Positions 1 to 13,360 are shown, counted from the stretch's first letter. The stretch: DNA of 64,000 nucleotides from Apostichopus japonicus (GCF_037975245.1 NC_092563.1:234001-298000), one strand, 5' to 3'. Numbers and translations: made by a program. The notes: generated by a model from the sequence alone, not told the origin.

Positions 1-140
1 GAGGATGAAAGATAAGTATGCGTGGGATGATGATAGAAGGTAGGTATGCATGGGATGATGATAGAAGGTAGGTATGCGTGGGATGAGGATAGAATGTGAG
101 TATGCGTAGGATGAGGATGAAAGGTGAGTACGCGTGGGAT
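1..140. repeat. 28-bp minisatellite, five units
   Basis: Five consecutive units of exactly 28 bp fill positions 1-140. Each ends in a variant of gtatgcgtgggat, and they differ at a few positions. The array probably continues to the left of the window. It ends abruptly at a T run just downstream (in transcript sense) of the minus-strand ubiquitin-like exon. Confidence 0.9.
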
Positions 141-171
141 TTTTTTAATACTGAAGTCCTTAACCTTTTAA

Positions 172-612
172 TCAATTGTAAAAGTACCTTTCTAGGAGAT
201 GCTGGTGTCCTTTATGAGCTGAAAGATAAAGTACCACTCCTTTTCTGAAGGTAATCTCTTCATCACCTTTGACCCGATGTATTTCATCCATTACATTGTC
301 GACGTGTCCTTTAACTGTTGAGTTTATGAGTCTCTCATACTCCGCTAACACCGAAACTCGAAATTGTGTCCCCTGGGTAACTTTAACTTCATGAAGGGTA
401 ACCTCACCGTCATCCAAGATGTGATTCGATTTATATGATAACTGGAAAAGTTGGGACGGTATACCAGATGAAAATTCCACAAGAGATTGTAATTCTTCCA
501 CGGTCATATTATGTTGCACTATCAAGGTAATAATGTTACCCCACGGGAGCTTGACAAGGACATCGAAAGAGCGCACAAATCGTCCACCGGCGTCCCTCAC
601 ACCAACCTTCAT
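172..612 (-). CDS. Ubiquitin-like domain protein, N-terminal part, ANKUB1-like (partial)
   Basis: The 146-codon reading frame starts at an ATG at 612. Residues ~13-95 read as a ubiquitin-like fold, with a TVEELQSLVEFSSGIP segment matching the helix and following turn, then an LDDGEVTL segment and a final strand. The part after it (ERLINSTVKGHVDNVM, then VVLYLSAHKGHQHLLER) resembles the stretch of ANKUB1 between its second ubiquitin-like domain and its first ankyrin repeat. The frame stops at 172, but a donor-like AAAG|GTACTT lies at about 188/187. The exon may therefore end there, with ankyrin repeats encoded beyond the window. ANKUB1 is a poorly studied ubiquitin-plus-ankyrin protein, so no function is claimed. 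A short single-exon ubiquitin-like gene is the alternative. Confidence 0.5.
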   Translation of the reverse strand: MKVGVRDAGGRFVRSFDVLVKLPWGNIITLIVQHNMTVEELQSLVEFSSGIPSQLFQLSYKSNHILDDGEVTLHEVKVTQGTQFRVSVLAEYERLINSTVKGHVDNVMDEIHRVKGDEEITFRKGVVLYLSAHKGHQHLLERYFYN

Positions 613-2469
613 GATTGTATAGGTTATTGAGATGAGCTTGAGATGAGATTAGATGATTTAGTATATTACAAAATCAATTCTTTTGATCACGTGCTGATAT
701 TCCAGGCACTGTCACTGATTCCGATCGTTCAAATTTTCTAGATTTATAATAACTCAGACAGATAATTTATTCAAGCTCGATGTAAAACTGAGAGGTTGTT
801 GAAGAGTCAGCATGAGCCGACGTTCAGCCCTTCCCCCACTGGCACCCTCTGCCATGGAGATACCGTTCCAACAGCTGGCTCTATGGCCCTACACAGTAAA
901 TCCGACTATAGGCCTACAAAGAACTATATAATAAATAAACAAGCAATAACTTGATATGGGCCTGTAAAACGATCCTAATTTCAGTATTTACAAGATATCA
1001 GCATTAAACCGAAATCCATTTAGTTTGTCTATTTACCTCACAATGAAGTGTTCCGATTCACTGTCATATTTTTCGTATGAGTGTTATGAAAGATTCAGAA
1101 CAGTTCTGTTTTCTTCAAGTATGAGAGATCCTACCTCCAATATGAGAAATACCGCACCACAAAAAAAGGTAATGGCAACGTTTAGCGTACTGTGGACAGA
1201 AGTTGGTAACTCGCAGTAATATACCTTATAGATAACGAAATGAGAGAGAGAGACACACAGCAATATTAAATCTTCACATCTCCTCTTTCATAGAACTAGC
1301 ACTCTGATGTCTGCGGAGAATTGACAGTTATGCACACACTCCTATGCACTCCGGAGGGTTAGTGTTTTCCGTTTAATCGCTATTATTCTGTGACTGTCTA
1401 CCGCTAAACACAAGACCATGACAAGCATTGATTGTACATAAACAATAGCATTGGCTATGGCCCTTGTCGCTAAGCAATCTGCCTGTAAGCCCTCGATCAA
1501 TATCATCTACAAGTGTCAGAAGGGCAAGTTGGGCAACTGCGAGCATCTGTAGGGGAGATTACCAGGGACGATGATGTTCTTTAACATCAACAATTTCTGC
1601 TTTGATTTATTGCATTATTGCGATATATATAGATATATCTATATATATCTAATATATCTATATATCTATATATATAGATATATATATACAGAGAACTGAT
1701 TCCGGGTCACTTGTATATCCGTATTATACAGTATTTATATCCTTTTAACAGACAATTCAGTAATACGATCCACAAGGAACCGTGAGGACAGACAATAGTT
1801 TGAGCTACCCGACACTACCAGCGTGAATTAAGGGTCAAGATCCATCAGGGCGGGGGAGGGGGGTCCCTTAAATTTCAATTCCCATTTTCTAAGGAACTTG
1901 ACTGTATCTTTTTTTCCTTTTTTCTCTCTTTTGTCAATTTCTATCACACGGCTTTTGACTAGATCATCATCACGATGTGACGTGTTATAGACACGTGTGG
2001 TGCAATTTGAAGCACGTAGTATACGGTAAGTTAGTTAAAGGTCTGCTTTATTGGCTCCAATTATAGCACGCTAGAGGAGAGTTTTGTGATAACGTAATCA
2101 ACCTGCCACGGTCGTAAATTGATCTCATGCTCTACAATTAGCCTGCATAGCCGATTACCACCAATAGGCTTGTGTAAACACTGTGTGGAAATATGTTCAT
2201 GTCTACAGTGTAGTTATATGACCCACATACATGCAAATATATGTGGCAGGCGTTGTAGATTAAGTAATAGGTCGATTACGTACTCTCAAGAAACTTTTCC
2301 ATGATATTGATAATGTACATTTATACCGCGCCCTTACGACACAAGTGTCGTCAGAAGCGCCTAACAAATCACAATATTACCCCGGTCAACGATAATCTGT
2401 CAAACATAGAGACAACCCCTCCACATGCAGCTAAACAGAGCCCAGCTGACAGTATTATCCGGTCTCCGG
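613..2469. other. Intergenic, no gene seen
   Basis: No convincing coding exon appears on either strand. The stretch contains an AT-rich palindromic tract (listed separately) and otherwise unique-looking sequence. The upstream region of the minus-strand ubiquitin-like gene would lie just above 612. Confidence 0.5.
1621..1690. repeat. AT-rich palindromic microsatellite (ATAGATATATCT type)
   Basis: About 70 bp of alternating TA broken by regularly spaced TAGATATATCTA blocks. The tract is nearly self-complementary and could extrude a hairpin. Confidence 0.8.
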
Positions 2470-2606
2470 TCTCCATTTATACACCTTGGTGAAGAGAGGC
2501 AATGGAGATAAAGTGCCTTGCCCAAGGACACAACGCAATGATCTGGCCAGGGCTCGAACCTGCAATCCTTAGATCACAAGTCTACTGACCACAACGCTCT
2601 GATAGC
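2470..2606 (-). mobile_element. tRNA-derived SINE fragment
   Basis: Read on the minus strand, this matches the head of the SINE at 44204. It has the same tRNA-like start (gcgttgtggtc), a B-box-like ggttcgagccc relative, and the conserved body ccttgggcaaggcacttta followed by tctccattgcctctcttcacc. It is truncated just after the tataaatgg segment and lacks the 3' tail. Confidence 0.75.
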
Positions 2607-4925
2607 GTGCCATAGTTGGGGCCTATACAGCAGACGAAATGACGAGTGGGCAACCGCTCTGTTATCTTTATATGACCTACTCAGGTCGGGAAAACACGAC
2701 AACGATAGCCAGATAAGAGAGGTGGGGAGGTGTAAACAGGGGACTGCAAACAGGGGTAGTAGAGCCGCGCACGTTTCTCCTCCCGGGAAAATTTTAAAAA
2801 GTGTGTCTCGTCTAAGTAAGTATTGCCTCCTTTTTTGGTTATGAAATTTTTGTAATGGAAAGGTGCCCGCTTATTTTAAAATGTGATTTTTTTTTTGTTG
2901 AGAAATAATGAAAACTATAATATAAAAGTGGTAATTTGTTTGAAACTTAATAAAGTTATTTAAAAAAAACGAATAGTCGTTAAAAGAAGTTTTAAATGTA
3001 CTGAAATACTGGAATTTTTGGGGTAGAGGGTGCACGGAGTTGTTTTAGTTATCGGGACGTTAATGGTGATTTTGCAGATTCTTTCTCAACTTACCAAAAT
3101 CAAATGACCGACACTATCATTCGGCGATTGTTCCCCTTCCTCCAATGAGATACAACCCTCTTACGCCACCGTTGACTGTAAACCCGTCCATTTTCGCTTT
3201 TAAAACAAAATGTTATGTCTGTAACTCACCCCTGCCAATGCGGCAGGTAGGATGGGGGAATCCCATCATAAAAATCCACGTTACCGTTATGGTAAAGAGT
3301 TTTAGTAATATGCCACTAAGCAAAGGACCATGTTCCAAATAAGTCAATAGAAAACGACTTCTGTTGCGAGAAAGAAGGAAGGCAAATCCATTTGATCCTA
3401 GAAACTGAGAAGGCAAATATCTAGACGATTATTACGTCATTTCTCAAATGAGTAACAGTCAAATGTCCAAATTTTGATTTACCGTACGCAAGTGACGTGT
3501 AAGATTTTACGTATGGAAAATGTAACCATTGGCGGTGTTCTCGGCTCATCGGCTGCCGTGCACTATCAGTGCGGCCAATAGTGTAGCATATTTTGCGTTA
3601 CCAATATGGTCAGTCAATTTCCATATTTTTCCGCGTGATCATAATATTGCATTTTAAGCAACCAGACAATACTGTTGAATAGAGAATTTGTTTCGTGCAG
3701 GGATTCGTGTAGGTTTTCGGTTTGTCTTCTCAAAGTCTCGAGCAGTTAAAAAATTCGGATATTGAAAGGTATGAAGTGCTCTAGAGCCATTTGAATCAAC
3801 AAACCACACAGTTGTCCTAGTAGTAGTACACATTTCGCAAAACTGGTAAAACTAACAGAGATGTCCCGTGTTGGGCATAAACTGATTAACGCTACGCACA
3901 ACTGTGTATTAGGCCTAGTATTACAAGACACATGAGTTTCTCTATTGCAGAACTATCTTGATTATGATTAAGATCAACTCACTCAAACGGTTGCCCCGCG
4001 TAAGCCTGGATGTCACTCATTGTTAGAGTTTACTTCAGGTCTTGGCTTAGGATAACAACCATAAAGTACTTGACACGTGTGGATAGGATAGTATTGTAAC
4101 TTGTTTTATCATTCAAGTGAATTCCAGATGTATTTGACTCTGAAGGCTGTGCCGTAATAAGTACTCAAAAGGCATTAAAAGCAGAGATATTTCTATTGAA
4201 ATTGCCCAAAATATCATGAAATATATGTGAAATTATATGGAGATTTGCAAAGTTAGATACATACATGTATCACTTTCAGAGAAACATGTAAATTTCTACT
4301 TTGAAATCTTTATAGTGCCATAATTGAGCATACCATGCGACTGCAGTTGTACATAAGCAAGAGGTTGAACAATCTATGGATACTTAGTTTTTAGATAAAT
4401 TATGACATCATTCGATCCGAGAAAACATGAGGCATTAGTTTGGTAGATTTTGTCTGCTTTGATACTCCTTGGTTGCAAATCGTAATTGCTAATGATGTGT
4501 TATAGTATGAGCCTACTGTATGAAGCAAGCCTACATTATATTGTGCAAAATTTTCAATATAGTTTTTAAAACTTCCCAAAATCATTTTCTTCTCTTATAA
4601 CATGACATATTAGATATTCCAAACTTTGGACCTTAAGTTTCAGAATATGGTGTTAAGAAATATTAGAAATGTATGTATGTATGTATACATGTATGATATA
4701 TACAGCTTGTTTAAGGAGAGGCTATGATGGAGTTGGAAGTGGTTGGCAGAAATGAATTGAATGATCTCAGTTTATTCGTATTTAGTGTCATATTTACTGG
4801 TGAGACAATATCTTACATGGTGTGCTTGACATTGAAACTTTCTCACTGCTTATGTCATATATTGAGGCTAAGATCTATTACCTGTACATGTTGAGAATAT
4901 AACTGAGTTTTCATTTTGTTCACAG
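2607..4925. other. Intergenic / upstream region of SYS1
   Basis: No coding exon is recognised. An acceptor-like TTTTGTTCACAG at 4914-4925 just before the SYS1 start exon implies at least one non-coding 5' exon somewhere in this stretch. A short (ATGT)n run lies near 4673-4695. Confidence 0.4.
3470..3700 (+). promoter_or_regulatory. Possible promoter region of SYS1
   Basis: A CRE-like gTGACGTg lies at 3492-3499 and a GCGGCCAATAG (CCAAT box) at 3571-3581, in a locally more GC-rich stretch about 1.3 kb upstream of the SYS1 start-codon exon. The assignment rests on motifs and position only. Confidence 0.2.
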
Positions 4926-4959
4926 GATTTCAGCAAAGTCATGAGAAATTAACAAGATC

Positions 4960-7679
4960 ATGGCCAGTGGATTCCGAAGTTACGTCTGGGATCCTTTCCT
5001 CATTATATCCCAAATAGCCACAATGCAAAGCATCTTCTACATGGGCTTTGGCCTGTGGCTTTGTTTTGTAGATTTAATACTGCAAGTTCCACAAAGTTTA
5101 GATCACCTTTTTAGTTATAGAGTGAGTAAAGACCTTGTGTTATAGAAACATTAAAAATTGTCATTGAACACCTGAGAATGGATTTTTCTTTGATTTACAC
5201 ATTGTTATTACTTTTATCTGAACGTCATGGCAGTATTCGTTAAAATGTATCAGTAATTTCGCACATTCCATGTGAATTGTGAAAGGAAACCTTTAGGTAG
5301 CAGAAGAGGTTGTATTCATGATGTACATTAGCACACTACATTACAGGGCACGTCAGTTTTCCACCAAATATGCTGGAAAGTCAAATGACACTACAGTAAT
5401 GCTTTAAGTTCAATAAGCACAGTAATGGCACCCTAGAAGCGTTTAGCTCACATTTATATGTTGAAACTTAAGGCACCAAGAGTGATCACCATTATTGACA
5501 TACACTAGATATTGCAACTGTTTTCCCAGATGCTTAATCCCAACTGACCCCTTAGCGTCAGTCTCCCGATACTCTCCATAACAACTGAATGTACAAAAAT
5601 ATACTATTTCATTAGAAAATAGTACCAAATTAAAAGATGGCATTAATTACAATTTTGCTAACTTGTATTCTCGTCATGTTTGTTTCAGAATTTAGAGTTT
5701 GGAACTGGTGGGGGAAGATTAATAGCTGCAATTTATGTTTTGAATGCTCTGACTGGGTGAGTAAATCACAAATTTAATGCTATTGTATTGTCAATTTGAT
5801 AATTTATCACACTGTGGAAGGATGAAAAGGTTATTTTCATTAATAGCTTAATCCATCGATAATTTCATTGTTGTGTTTTTCTTTCCTTATTGAGAAGAAG
5901 TGAATATTTATGGACTTGACATGTTCCTTGAGCTTTTCAGATTCACTATCTGATGACAAGGTCCCTTTTTTTAATGGTTTACTTTCTTTTCTATAATAGG
6001 CTGGGATAGGTAATTGGCAAGCAGCACTTAGAAGCAACCTTTAGTTGAGACAATAACCCCAGGAGAATATTATAGGGTTAATATTTTAGGAAACTGTGTC
6101 TTTTTTGGTAATTGTGCTACTTTACCTTATGACAAGAAAGTGAGCTTTTACTGTACATCTTTGGTCTAAGTTTCTCTTTACTACTTATATACTTTGGCCA
6201 AAATCTAGATTCAGTGCTTATGTTAGCTATCTTAATTGTTACAAATCAGAAAATTATCATATATTTGATAAAAAAAACCTTTATAAAAGGTACAAATCTT
6301 CAAAATGGTTTTTTTTCAGACTCTTACCGCGATCAAGCATGGCCAAGTGTAGACAGTAATCAGTGATAAACTGCATGTCGTCGTGAAGACCTTAGAAGTT
6401 TAGCAAAACTAGTGTCCTTCGTCCAAAACGAAAGTTTTTGTATTCTTGGTACTTTAACAAGTTAGCATTATAAGTGTTCAAAATTTCCATATTTTTAAAA
6501 TCCTACTGCTAAGCTGTGTAGATAAATCACTCTTATGTTTTCATAGTGAAAGCTGTAAATGTCACAGGTCTGGGAGCTACCTGCACTATGACAATTACTA
6601 TTTGATTACTTGATTACTTCGTTTATTTCATTGTGACTGAGATATTTCTGACTTACAGACTTTGTGTTATTAGCCGTCGGCATGATTCTGAATCGTCTTG
6701 TAATTACTTATTTCCCACAAATTATGATTAAAATGTTCACTAGGGATTATACTATGACTTAACAATGCTAACATTTTCAGGATTTTTTGCCGTATAGCTC
6801 GGTGCAGGCTTCCAACTAACTTGACTAATAAGTCTTACTTTTTAAACAAAAAAATGGGAGCACTTTATGGGGGGAATCATCATCAATTTTTCATGAATAG
6901 TGAAGTATTTTGCAATCACATTGACATAAAATTCAATGAAACATTGGGTTTTAAGTTAGAGCAGTTGGTACAAATAATGAATTTGGTGAACATTATGAAG
7001 AACTTTCATATGTTACTCCTACAAAATAGTCTTTCATGTAGGCTATTGAATTGGTTGCATGATTTCAACTCAGACTAAGTCTGAGGTATTCAAGTTTGAG
7101 TGTTCTTCAAGTTCGTACTTTATGACACTGATAATGTAGTGAGAAATAATGAGAGTCTTAAACAAGGAGCAATGCCTAAATTTCAAAATTCCCATCTGTA
7201 TCATATATATCACCTAAACATGGCATAGGGAAATGTTATCTTTGATGTATTCTATTCAACTCAAACTACAGCCTCAGAAGGCATTGTCTAGTCTGTCTAC
7301 ATGATCTGCTGTTTGAAATGAAGAGTTCATGATTGATCAGTAATAGAGCCTTGTCTATTTCAATCAGTTTGTGGCTGTTGTTTACTGTTTTAGGATGTGT
7401 GTTCATCATTCTACCTTTGTTGCCTTCTTTTACAGTGCATTAGGCCTTTGGTTCGTTGTTCAAAGATCCAAACAGTGTACAGACTTTGCAGCCAGCATGC
7501 ACATCCTTCATCTGTTCTTCTGTTGGATTTACAACCATCAGTTCCCTGGGACATTTGCCTGGTGGTTGATGAATATAGGCTGTGTAGCATTAACAACAGT
7601 TCTTGGAGAGTTTCTCTGCATGAGGACAGAAATGAAATCCATTCCATTGTTGGATGGTAAAAGCAGAGCAGACTTATGA
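4960..7679 (+). CDS. SYS1: SYS1, Golgi-localised integral membrane protein (complete, three coding exons)
   Basis: Coding exons are 4960-5121, 5689-5756 and 7436-7679. Joined, they give 157 residues, against 156 in human SYS1. The start FRSYVWDP is diagnostic. The second exon brings GRLIAAIYVLNALTG, and the third brings ALGLWFVVQRSKQCTDF and the conserved tail GEFLCMRTEMKSIPL. All borders are GT-AG, with phase 0 after exon 1 and phase 2 after exon 2. Four hydrophobic segments (about residues 12-40, 64-84, 92-112 and 115-140) fit the four-pass topology. SYS1 is known to sit in the trans-Golgi membrane and to recruit the small GTPase ARFRP1 (Arl3p in yeast), which in turn recruits Arl1 and GRIP-domain golgins. 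An acceptor at 4925 implies a non-coding upstream exon. Family and exon structure are secure. Confidence 0.95.
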
Positions 7680-9540
7680 AGAATGAGATGCATTCTTTTC
7701 CCAAGAAAGTCTTTCCTTTGCTTAGATGGTTGATGTAACTTGTTCAGCAATGGGCTTCACAGGAGAACAAGTAATAGAAAGTCACCAAAGAAACTAAAAA
7801 CGTTTCAAGAGGTTGAGAAGGTACTAATCAGAAGGCAGCACACTGGAGACAAGGACTCACTAATCACTTTTAATTGGGAACCTGTTGGTATGGTGAGAAT
7901 GAATTCATGTGTACGAGACATATTAAGGAAGACCGTGTGGCAGCAGGAAATACGACAGCATCTGTGTACAAATGGAACTAGCTTTACTTCCAATATGGGA
8001 GATGGTGGACTATGGGGCATCAGACAAGGTTATCCATTATACATGCACTGGTCTTTTCTGTGCACATGTTGAATGTTGTGACATAATAAAATTGATCAGG
8101 ATTCACTGGGAACAGAGGATAATTTCAATTCCACTAGCCATATTGAAATCTGTCTCTAGGGGCTGATATATATGCATGACACGTTAGAACTGTACGCAGG
8201 AAAGGTGTTGGTTCCTCACACAAAAGTGAGCAGAAGGAAGTGTGTAACATGCAAGCATTTTAGCATGGAAGAACTTGGCAATATATTGCAAAATTTAGCT
8301 TGCAAACAGGTGCAGCCTGTTAATGTACTAAAGTGTTACAAAACGAAAGCAAATTGAAGGTGTTGTTTTAAACCAGATGTTAGAACAAACATGATATGTT
8401 TAACAATATGCTGTGAATGAAGAAGATCTATTTTGCATGTATATGCTATCGAAGAAGAGATGTTTAACAACCATATCTACCTACAGTTAAACAACCAACA
8501 GCTGTGGAGATAGCAAACTGAACTTCCTATGAAATATCAAAATGAGTCAATCAAATAGATGCCGTTCAGATTACAGTAATATTAATGAAGGAATAGAAGC
8601 AGTCTGTGCAATCTCAAAGTGAAAAGGCCTACAGTTGAATATGTTTGTGAACTTTTCTGTCACCTCCTGAGAGTGTTTCTATGTGTCCAGAATGCAGGTT
8701 TTGATGTAGTTTGTCAGCTTGGAATGTTGTATCAGCACTCTGTAAGAACTGTTTCAGTACCAAGAAAGGAAAAGAGAGTGGGTAATTCTTCGAAGAGAAA
8801 GGGTAGTTTCTCTTGAACTTTGAACCTACAAGTGACAATTCATATGACTTCAGGTACTGTTTCTAAACTTACTATTTAAGTTATTCAAGGTACTTACCAA
8901 GAATAATTCAACATCATGTTGTTCAATATCACTGCAGAAAAGTTCCAACATGAAGGACAATTGCAGGCTTTTGTATTGGTCAATGTCCTGTACCAACTTT
9001 CTTTTTACTCCGTAAAGGCATAGTTAGCTACTGCAGCAGTAAGCTTTAACATGACAGTAAAGGGAATACTTTAGTGTTCACATTGTGTGTAGCAGCATGG
9101 AAGGCTCTGAACTATGCTTGTACACACTTGTATAGCAATTTGCCCGTTTTGCAAAGCATATTGCGTTGCCCTGCATTAACAGGTTCAGCCCTTTATATAC
9201 AAAGTAGGCTAGCCTAAGTACATCTGTGAAGGTGTGATAGATCTAGGATAGCCCTAAATATATTTCAATGAAGTACCTCTTTCATAGATTTGCATAATGT
9301 CATTTTTATGTACTATTTATTTTCTTGTAATTGTAAGGGGGGCGGGGGGGGGGCTGTTTGTTTAAGGCTTGTTTAGAGCACTTGATTATAACACAGCCTT
9401 CTGTGGTACTTTTTTTTCTCCTTATTTCATAGTTGTATAAATATATATTGTCTGATTGGTGTATTATCACCATATTATCATATTGGAAACTGTACACACC
9501 ACAATTAAGTGTTTTGACTCTCTTTACTAAGTATGGTGGC
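7680..9540 (+). other. SYS1 3' untranslated / downstream region
   Basis: The SYS1 stop is at 7677-7679. The following ~1.9 kb has only short, unconvincing reading frames. An AATAAA lies at about 8085 (gacataataaaattg) and could be the polyadenylation signal. A poly-G run is near 9338-9353. Confidence 0.4.
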
Positions 9541-10790
9541 TTTATAGGGACATTGCAAAATAAATTAGCAACTCAAATTCTCATTATGATATTAATAAAT
9601 AAAATTTTGACTTTTAATCTCATTATTTTGACATTAGTAATAAAAATTTTGACTCTTTGGTTACGATGCCGAAGGCTCGGTAAACTTTGCAGTTGTGCTG
9701 GCATGCATGTTTGGGTGTTTGTATGTAATGGCCAGCTTGTAAACAGGATATCTCAACAAACACAAGTTGAATCAACTTAATACTTTGTAGGTAGATTCCC
9801 CATGATGTGTAGATGTGACATATTGTTTGCGGTTCCCATCTCGTCAATATTAATGAGTGGGAGGGGCTTAACAAAAAACTTCTTAAAATGTCACTATCTC
9901 TTCCAACCGTATGTCAGATTTAGTTAACACTTGGTATGGTAATGTAACTATATAGTAAGTACATGTTTTTTGCGACAACAAGCTTACCTCATCAATAGTC
10001 TTGAGAGGTTGGGGATTAATGGGAAATAATCAAAACAGCTTGCAAACATGATATCTGAAAAACCACAAGGTAGATAGATGCCCCATGATGAGTAGTAGAT
10101 GTGACCTATTGTTTGTGATTCTCATCTCATGAATATTAATGACTAGGCGGGGCTTAACCTAAAATTTGGTTCACACTGGTCTGGTGATGTTGGCACATAA
10201 TAAGCACATTGTCAAAACGTCTCCAACCTTATATCAAGAACCAAATGTTCCATGGTTCTCATCCTTGCTATATTAGTTTTGTCACACTACATTCATATAT
10301 CAACTGTGTTGTTTGTGGATGCATATTATGAATATTAAACAGTGAACATAACATTCTTAATCAGATATCTCTGAAATAACATGTCTAGTTAGTTTTATAC
10401 ATGTACTTGGATAATACAATGTATGTAGATACATGCTCATGAGATCATAAAAAATTTGACCTCATTAATACTCATGCATGTATCTGATTTTATACTATGT
10501 CACTAAATAGGCTTTGTCAAACATGATAACTGATTCCTGGTACCTTCCTTTATATGTTGCAGTATAAGTCAATATATAATATTCTTCATTTTGTGCACAA
10601 TGTCATGTATATTAACATGTATGGCTTACCACACTATGAATATGTTTAGCATCGGAACCACTAACGTTTTCATGATTAGTTTTCATTATTTTGACTTTTA
10701 AAGTCATAATAATGAGATGAAAAGTCAAAATGTTGAGATATTGAGGCACTATTTTTTTCTTGTGTCCCTGTTAAGCCATCGTAGCTTAGA
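9541..10790. repeat. Degenerate dispersed repeat with internal duplication
   Basis: Two diverged direct copies start near 9731 and 10037. They share cagcttg.aaaca.gatatct, then ccccatgatg.gtag, then atattaatga followed by ggggcttaac. The outer parts (about 9595-9660 and 10690-10740) contain tttgacttttaatctcatta-type sequence in opposite orientations, so the whole may be an old element with terminal inverted repeats. No coding sequence was seen. Confidence 0.4.
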
Positions 10791-12608
10791 ATGAAATACA
10801 TTTCTGCATAAAAATCACAGTTCCTTTTTCAGTTAAACGTTGTTGAAACTTTGTGTGATATGAAAAAGTTATTTATTTTGATGCAATTGTTAAATAGAAA
10901 GACAAGCAGTGAAAATACCACGTTTGTTGCAAAAAATAGTCTTTCACAAACTAAATAAACTGTGAATATCACTAAATTTCTATAACTTCTTTGTTTTCTA
11001 TACAAGAAGCGGTTTGGCAAAGACGTGTGTAGCTTTCACAAATTATTGAGACGGGGGGGGGGGGGGAGGGGTGATAGGGTTCTACAAAATGCTACAACTT
11101 CGCCGTTTTTGTTCTTTAACATTTCGTTGCTCGGCCAGTCATTGTCATTGAAGTCTCTCTCGATAAAGCTAGGCGGTTTCGAAATGTATGCCGCAGCACG
11201 CAAGCCTGCCTATCTTTTACATGTCACAGGTTTGGAGCTCAGTGAACAGGCGAATGACGGGCAGTAGCGTCATCATTTGTGGTATGGTTTTTCATCCCAA
11301 ATAGGCTAAAGCGTCATCATCAACGTATTTTTCGGCTGACAACTTTTTTATAGGGAGACTAGCGAGTAACGATGGCTCCGTTTCGTTTAGTTTGGAAGTT
11401 TTGCAAGATGGATACTGATTTCTCTGAGGCTCGATGTGATTAGGAGGCCTTTGTTACCTTCAGTTACATTGATTACACAACCATGCACCAACAAGTAAGG
11501 TCCGCGGTGCAACGTTGGTGACGGTACCATGTCTAAACTGCTGTGAGAGGTCGTCTGGCCTCAGATCTGGTTATCTGTGATTGCCTTTTACTCATGGCTT
11601 GAAATGGACTGTTGGTCCCGTGACAGTATTAGGTGTTATCTTCACTCAATAAAAGGTGTTATCTGTTCAAGCTACTACTCTCCTAAGTTTTCCCGTATAA
11701 AACGGTCTCATCTATCTCTCCTTTAGAAAAACGATCACCAATTTCAATGATAACTTTTCAACTCTAAGGCTGTGTTTTACATGCCTTTGTATCAGAAGAC
11801 ATCATGTATGTAACATATCTTCTAGATGCGTATAACCGTCATTTACAGATGAATACTTTTATTCAAATATATGATATCCACGACTATCCTCTTATCGGTA
11901 TTTACGCTATTCCTAAGGAATGGAAAGCACGCATGAAGCTGAAAGCTGTTATGCCAATCATGATCCATTTAAAACCTTGCAAAACCACATCCAACAATTC
12001 TTGATATATTTAATAAGACTTTAACAGGGTCTTTACCTCCTTTACTCTTCTAGCTGCCACTGAGAATGGGAACAGGTTCTAGATTTTATACAAATGAATA
12101 CGATTGGAAAACCAATTTGTCACCATTCGTTTCGGAAAAAGATAGCAAAATCCAGTACTTTCAGTTTCATTTCATTCACTGCATTCTTGGTACAAATCGT
12201 TTTCTTGCGCGTTTTATGAAGCACGATCATACGTTACGTTACTTCTGATATTTACATGATGAAACAATAACTCTTTTGTTTTTGGAATCATCTCTAATTT
12301 CATTTTGGATGTTGAACAGACGGTGTTTGGTCTCAAAATAGGAGAGAAGAGGTTTATTATGCAACGAATTTTTGCACTAGTTGAAATTTCTTATACAAGT
12401 GGAAATACAGCTTGCTCTAATGTATATAGTTGAAGGTCTTATATATAAGTAATTCGCAATTAAAATCAGCATTACCTTCTTGCTTGTTCTTAATCAACTA
12501 ATGCTTTCGTTCGGGTTCTTGTTTGTGTTTTAAGTTATGTCATTTTCCATTTCTTCTTGCTAGTCTGGAAAGATGTTACCTAAGTGAACAAATTATACGC
12601 AAAGATTA
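10791..12608. other. No gene or clear element
   Basis: Only short open frames without recognisable domains. A pure G run (about 14 G) lies at 11052-11068. Confidence 0.4.
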
Positions 12609-12865
12609 CTCTTGCCATGCTCAGGGGCCTGGTCAGCATCAACAAGTATTACCAATCGTGCATATTCAAGTGTCACCTTACTATACACCAGTAATGGTGT
12701 CTGTGATGGATTTATTATCTGTTACACTCAATGTTGTCTCTGAGTGTAACAGATAATAAATCCATCACAGACACCATTACTGGTGTATAGTAAGGTGACA
12801 CTTGAATATGCACGATTGGTAATACTTGTTGATGCTGACCAGTGCTCTTGCCATGCTCAGGGGCC
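12609..12865. repeat. Perfect palindrome, 102-bp arms, flanked by 21-bp direct repeats
   Basis: Positions 12629-12730 and 12741-12842 are exact reverse complements, with a 10-bp loop at 12731-12740. The copy of ctcttgccatgctcagggg plus cc at 12609-12629 is repeated in the same orientation at 12845-12865, so the palindrome is bracketed by direct repeats. No coding potential is visible. Confidence 0.95.
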
Positions 12866-13360
12866 CATTATTGACTAACTGCTGGACACCCTCTTGACCC
12901 TGCCCGTTAGTATTGTACCGCAGATTATGTAGTGACGGTAGTCGAAATATGTACTGAAGAAGAACTGCATGTATTGTACATTGTTTCACTTTTGGTACTG
13001 TAGGCCACTGTGATCCCAGGAACAGGATCCGCTGTTGTAATGGTCTCGTTTGTTTGGTGAGTACATAGACTGTTACGAATCATTAGTGGTTGAGAATCGA
13101 GATCCTACCTATTGTCTAACAGTTATTACCTGGTGGCGAGTGTGAAAGATTTTAACACAGACTATAGTTGATTTCTATGATTAGATGTTGTCGTTCAAGA
13201 AATTCACGAATAAAAATTATAAAATGCACACATCAGGGCAAATTTTAATGAATTTAGTTGTCCTGCAGACAACCAGTAGGATCCTTACATTTTGGTTGTC
13301 CGAACAGTAAGTTTGCCTGTCGCCAAAAAAATGTAGCAAAATGAATATGACCAGTATATT
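12866..13360. other. No feature seen
   Basis: Unique-looking AT-rich sequence without a supported gene or repeat. Confidence 0.4.

Noticed and set aside
7740-8357. Open frames downstream of the SYS1 stop
   Set aside because: SYS1 already has its full family length; these frames lie in the 3' untranslated/flanking region and lack homology.
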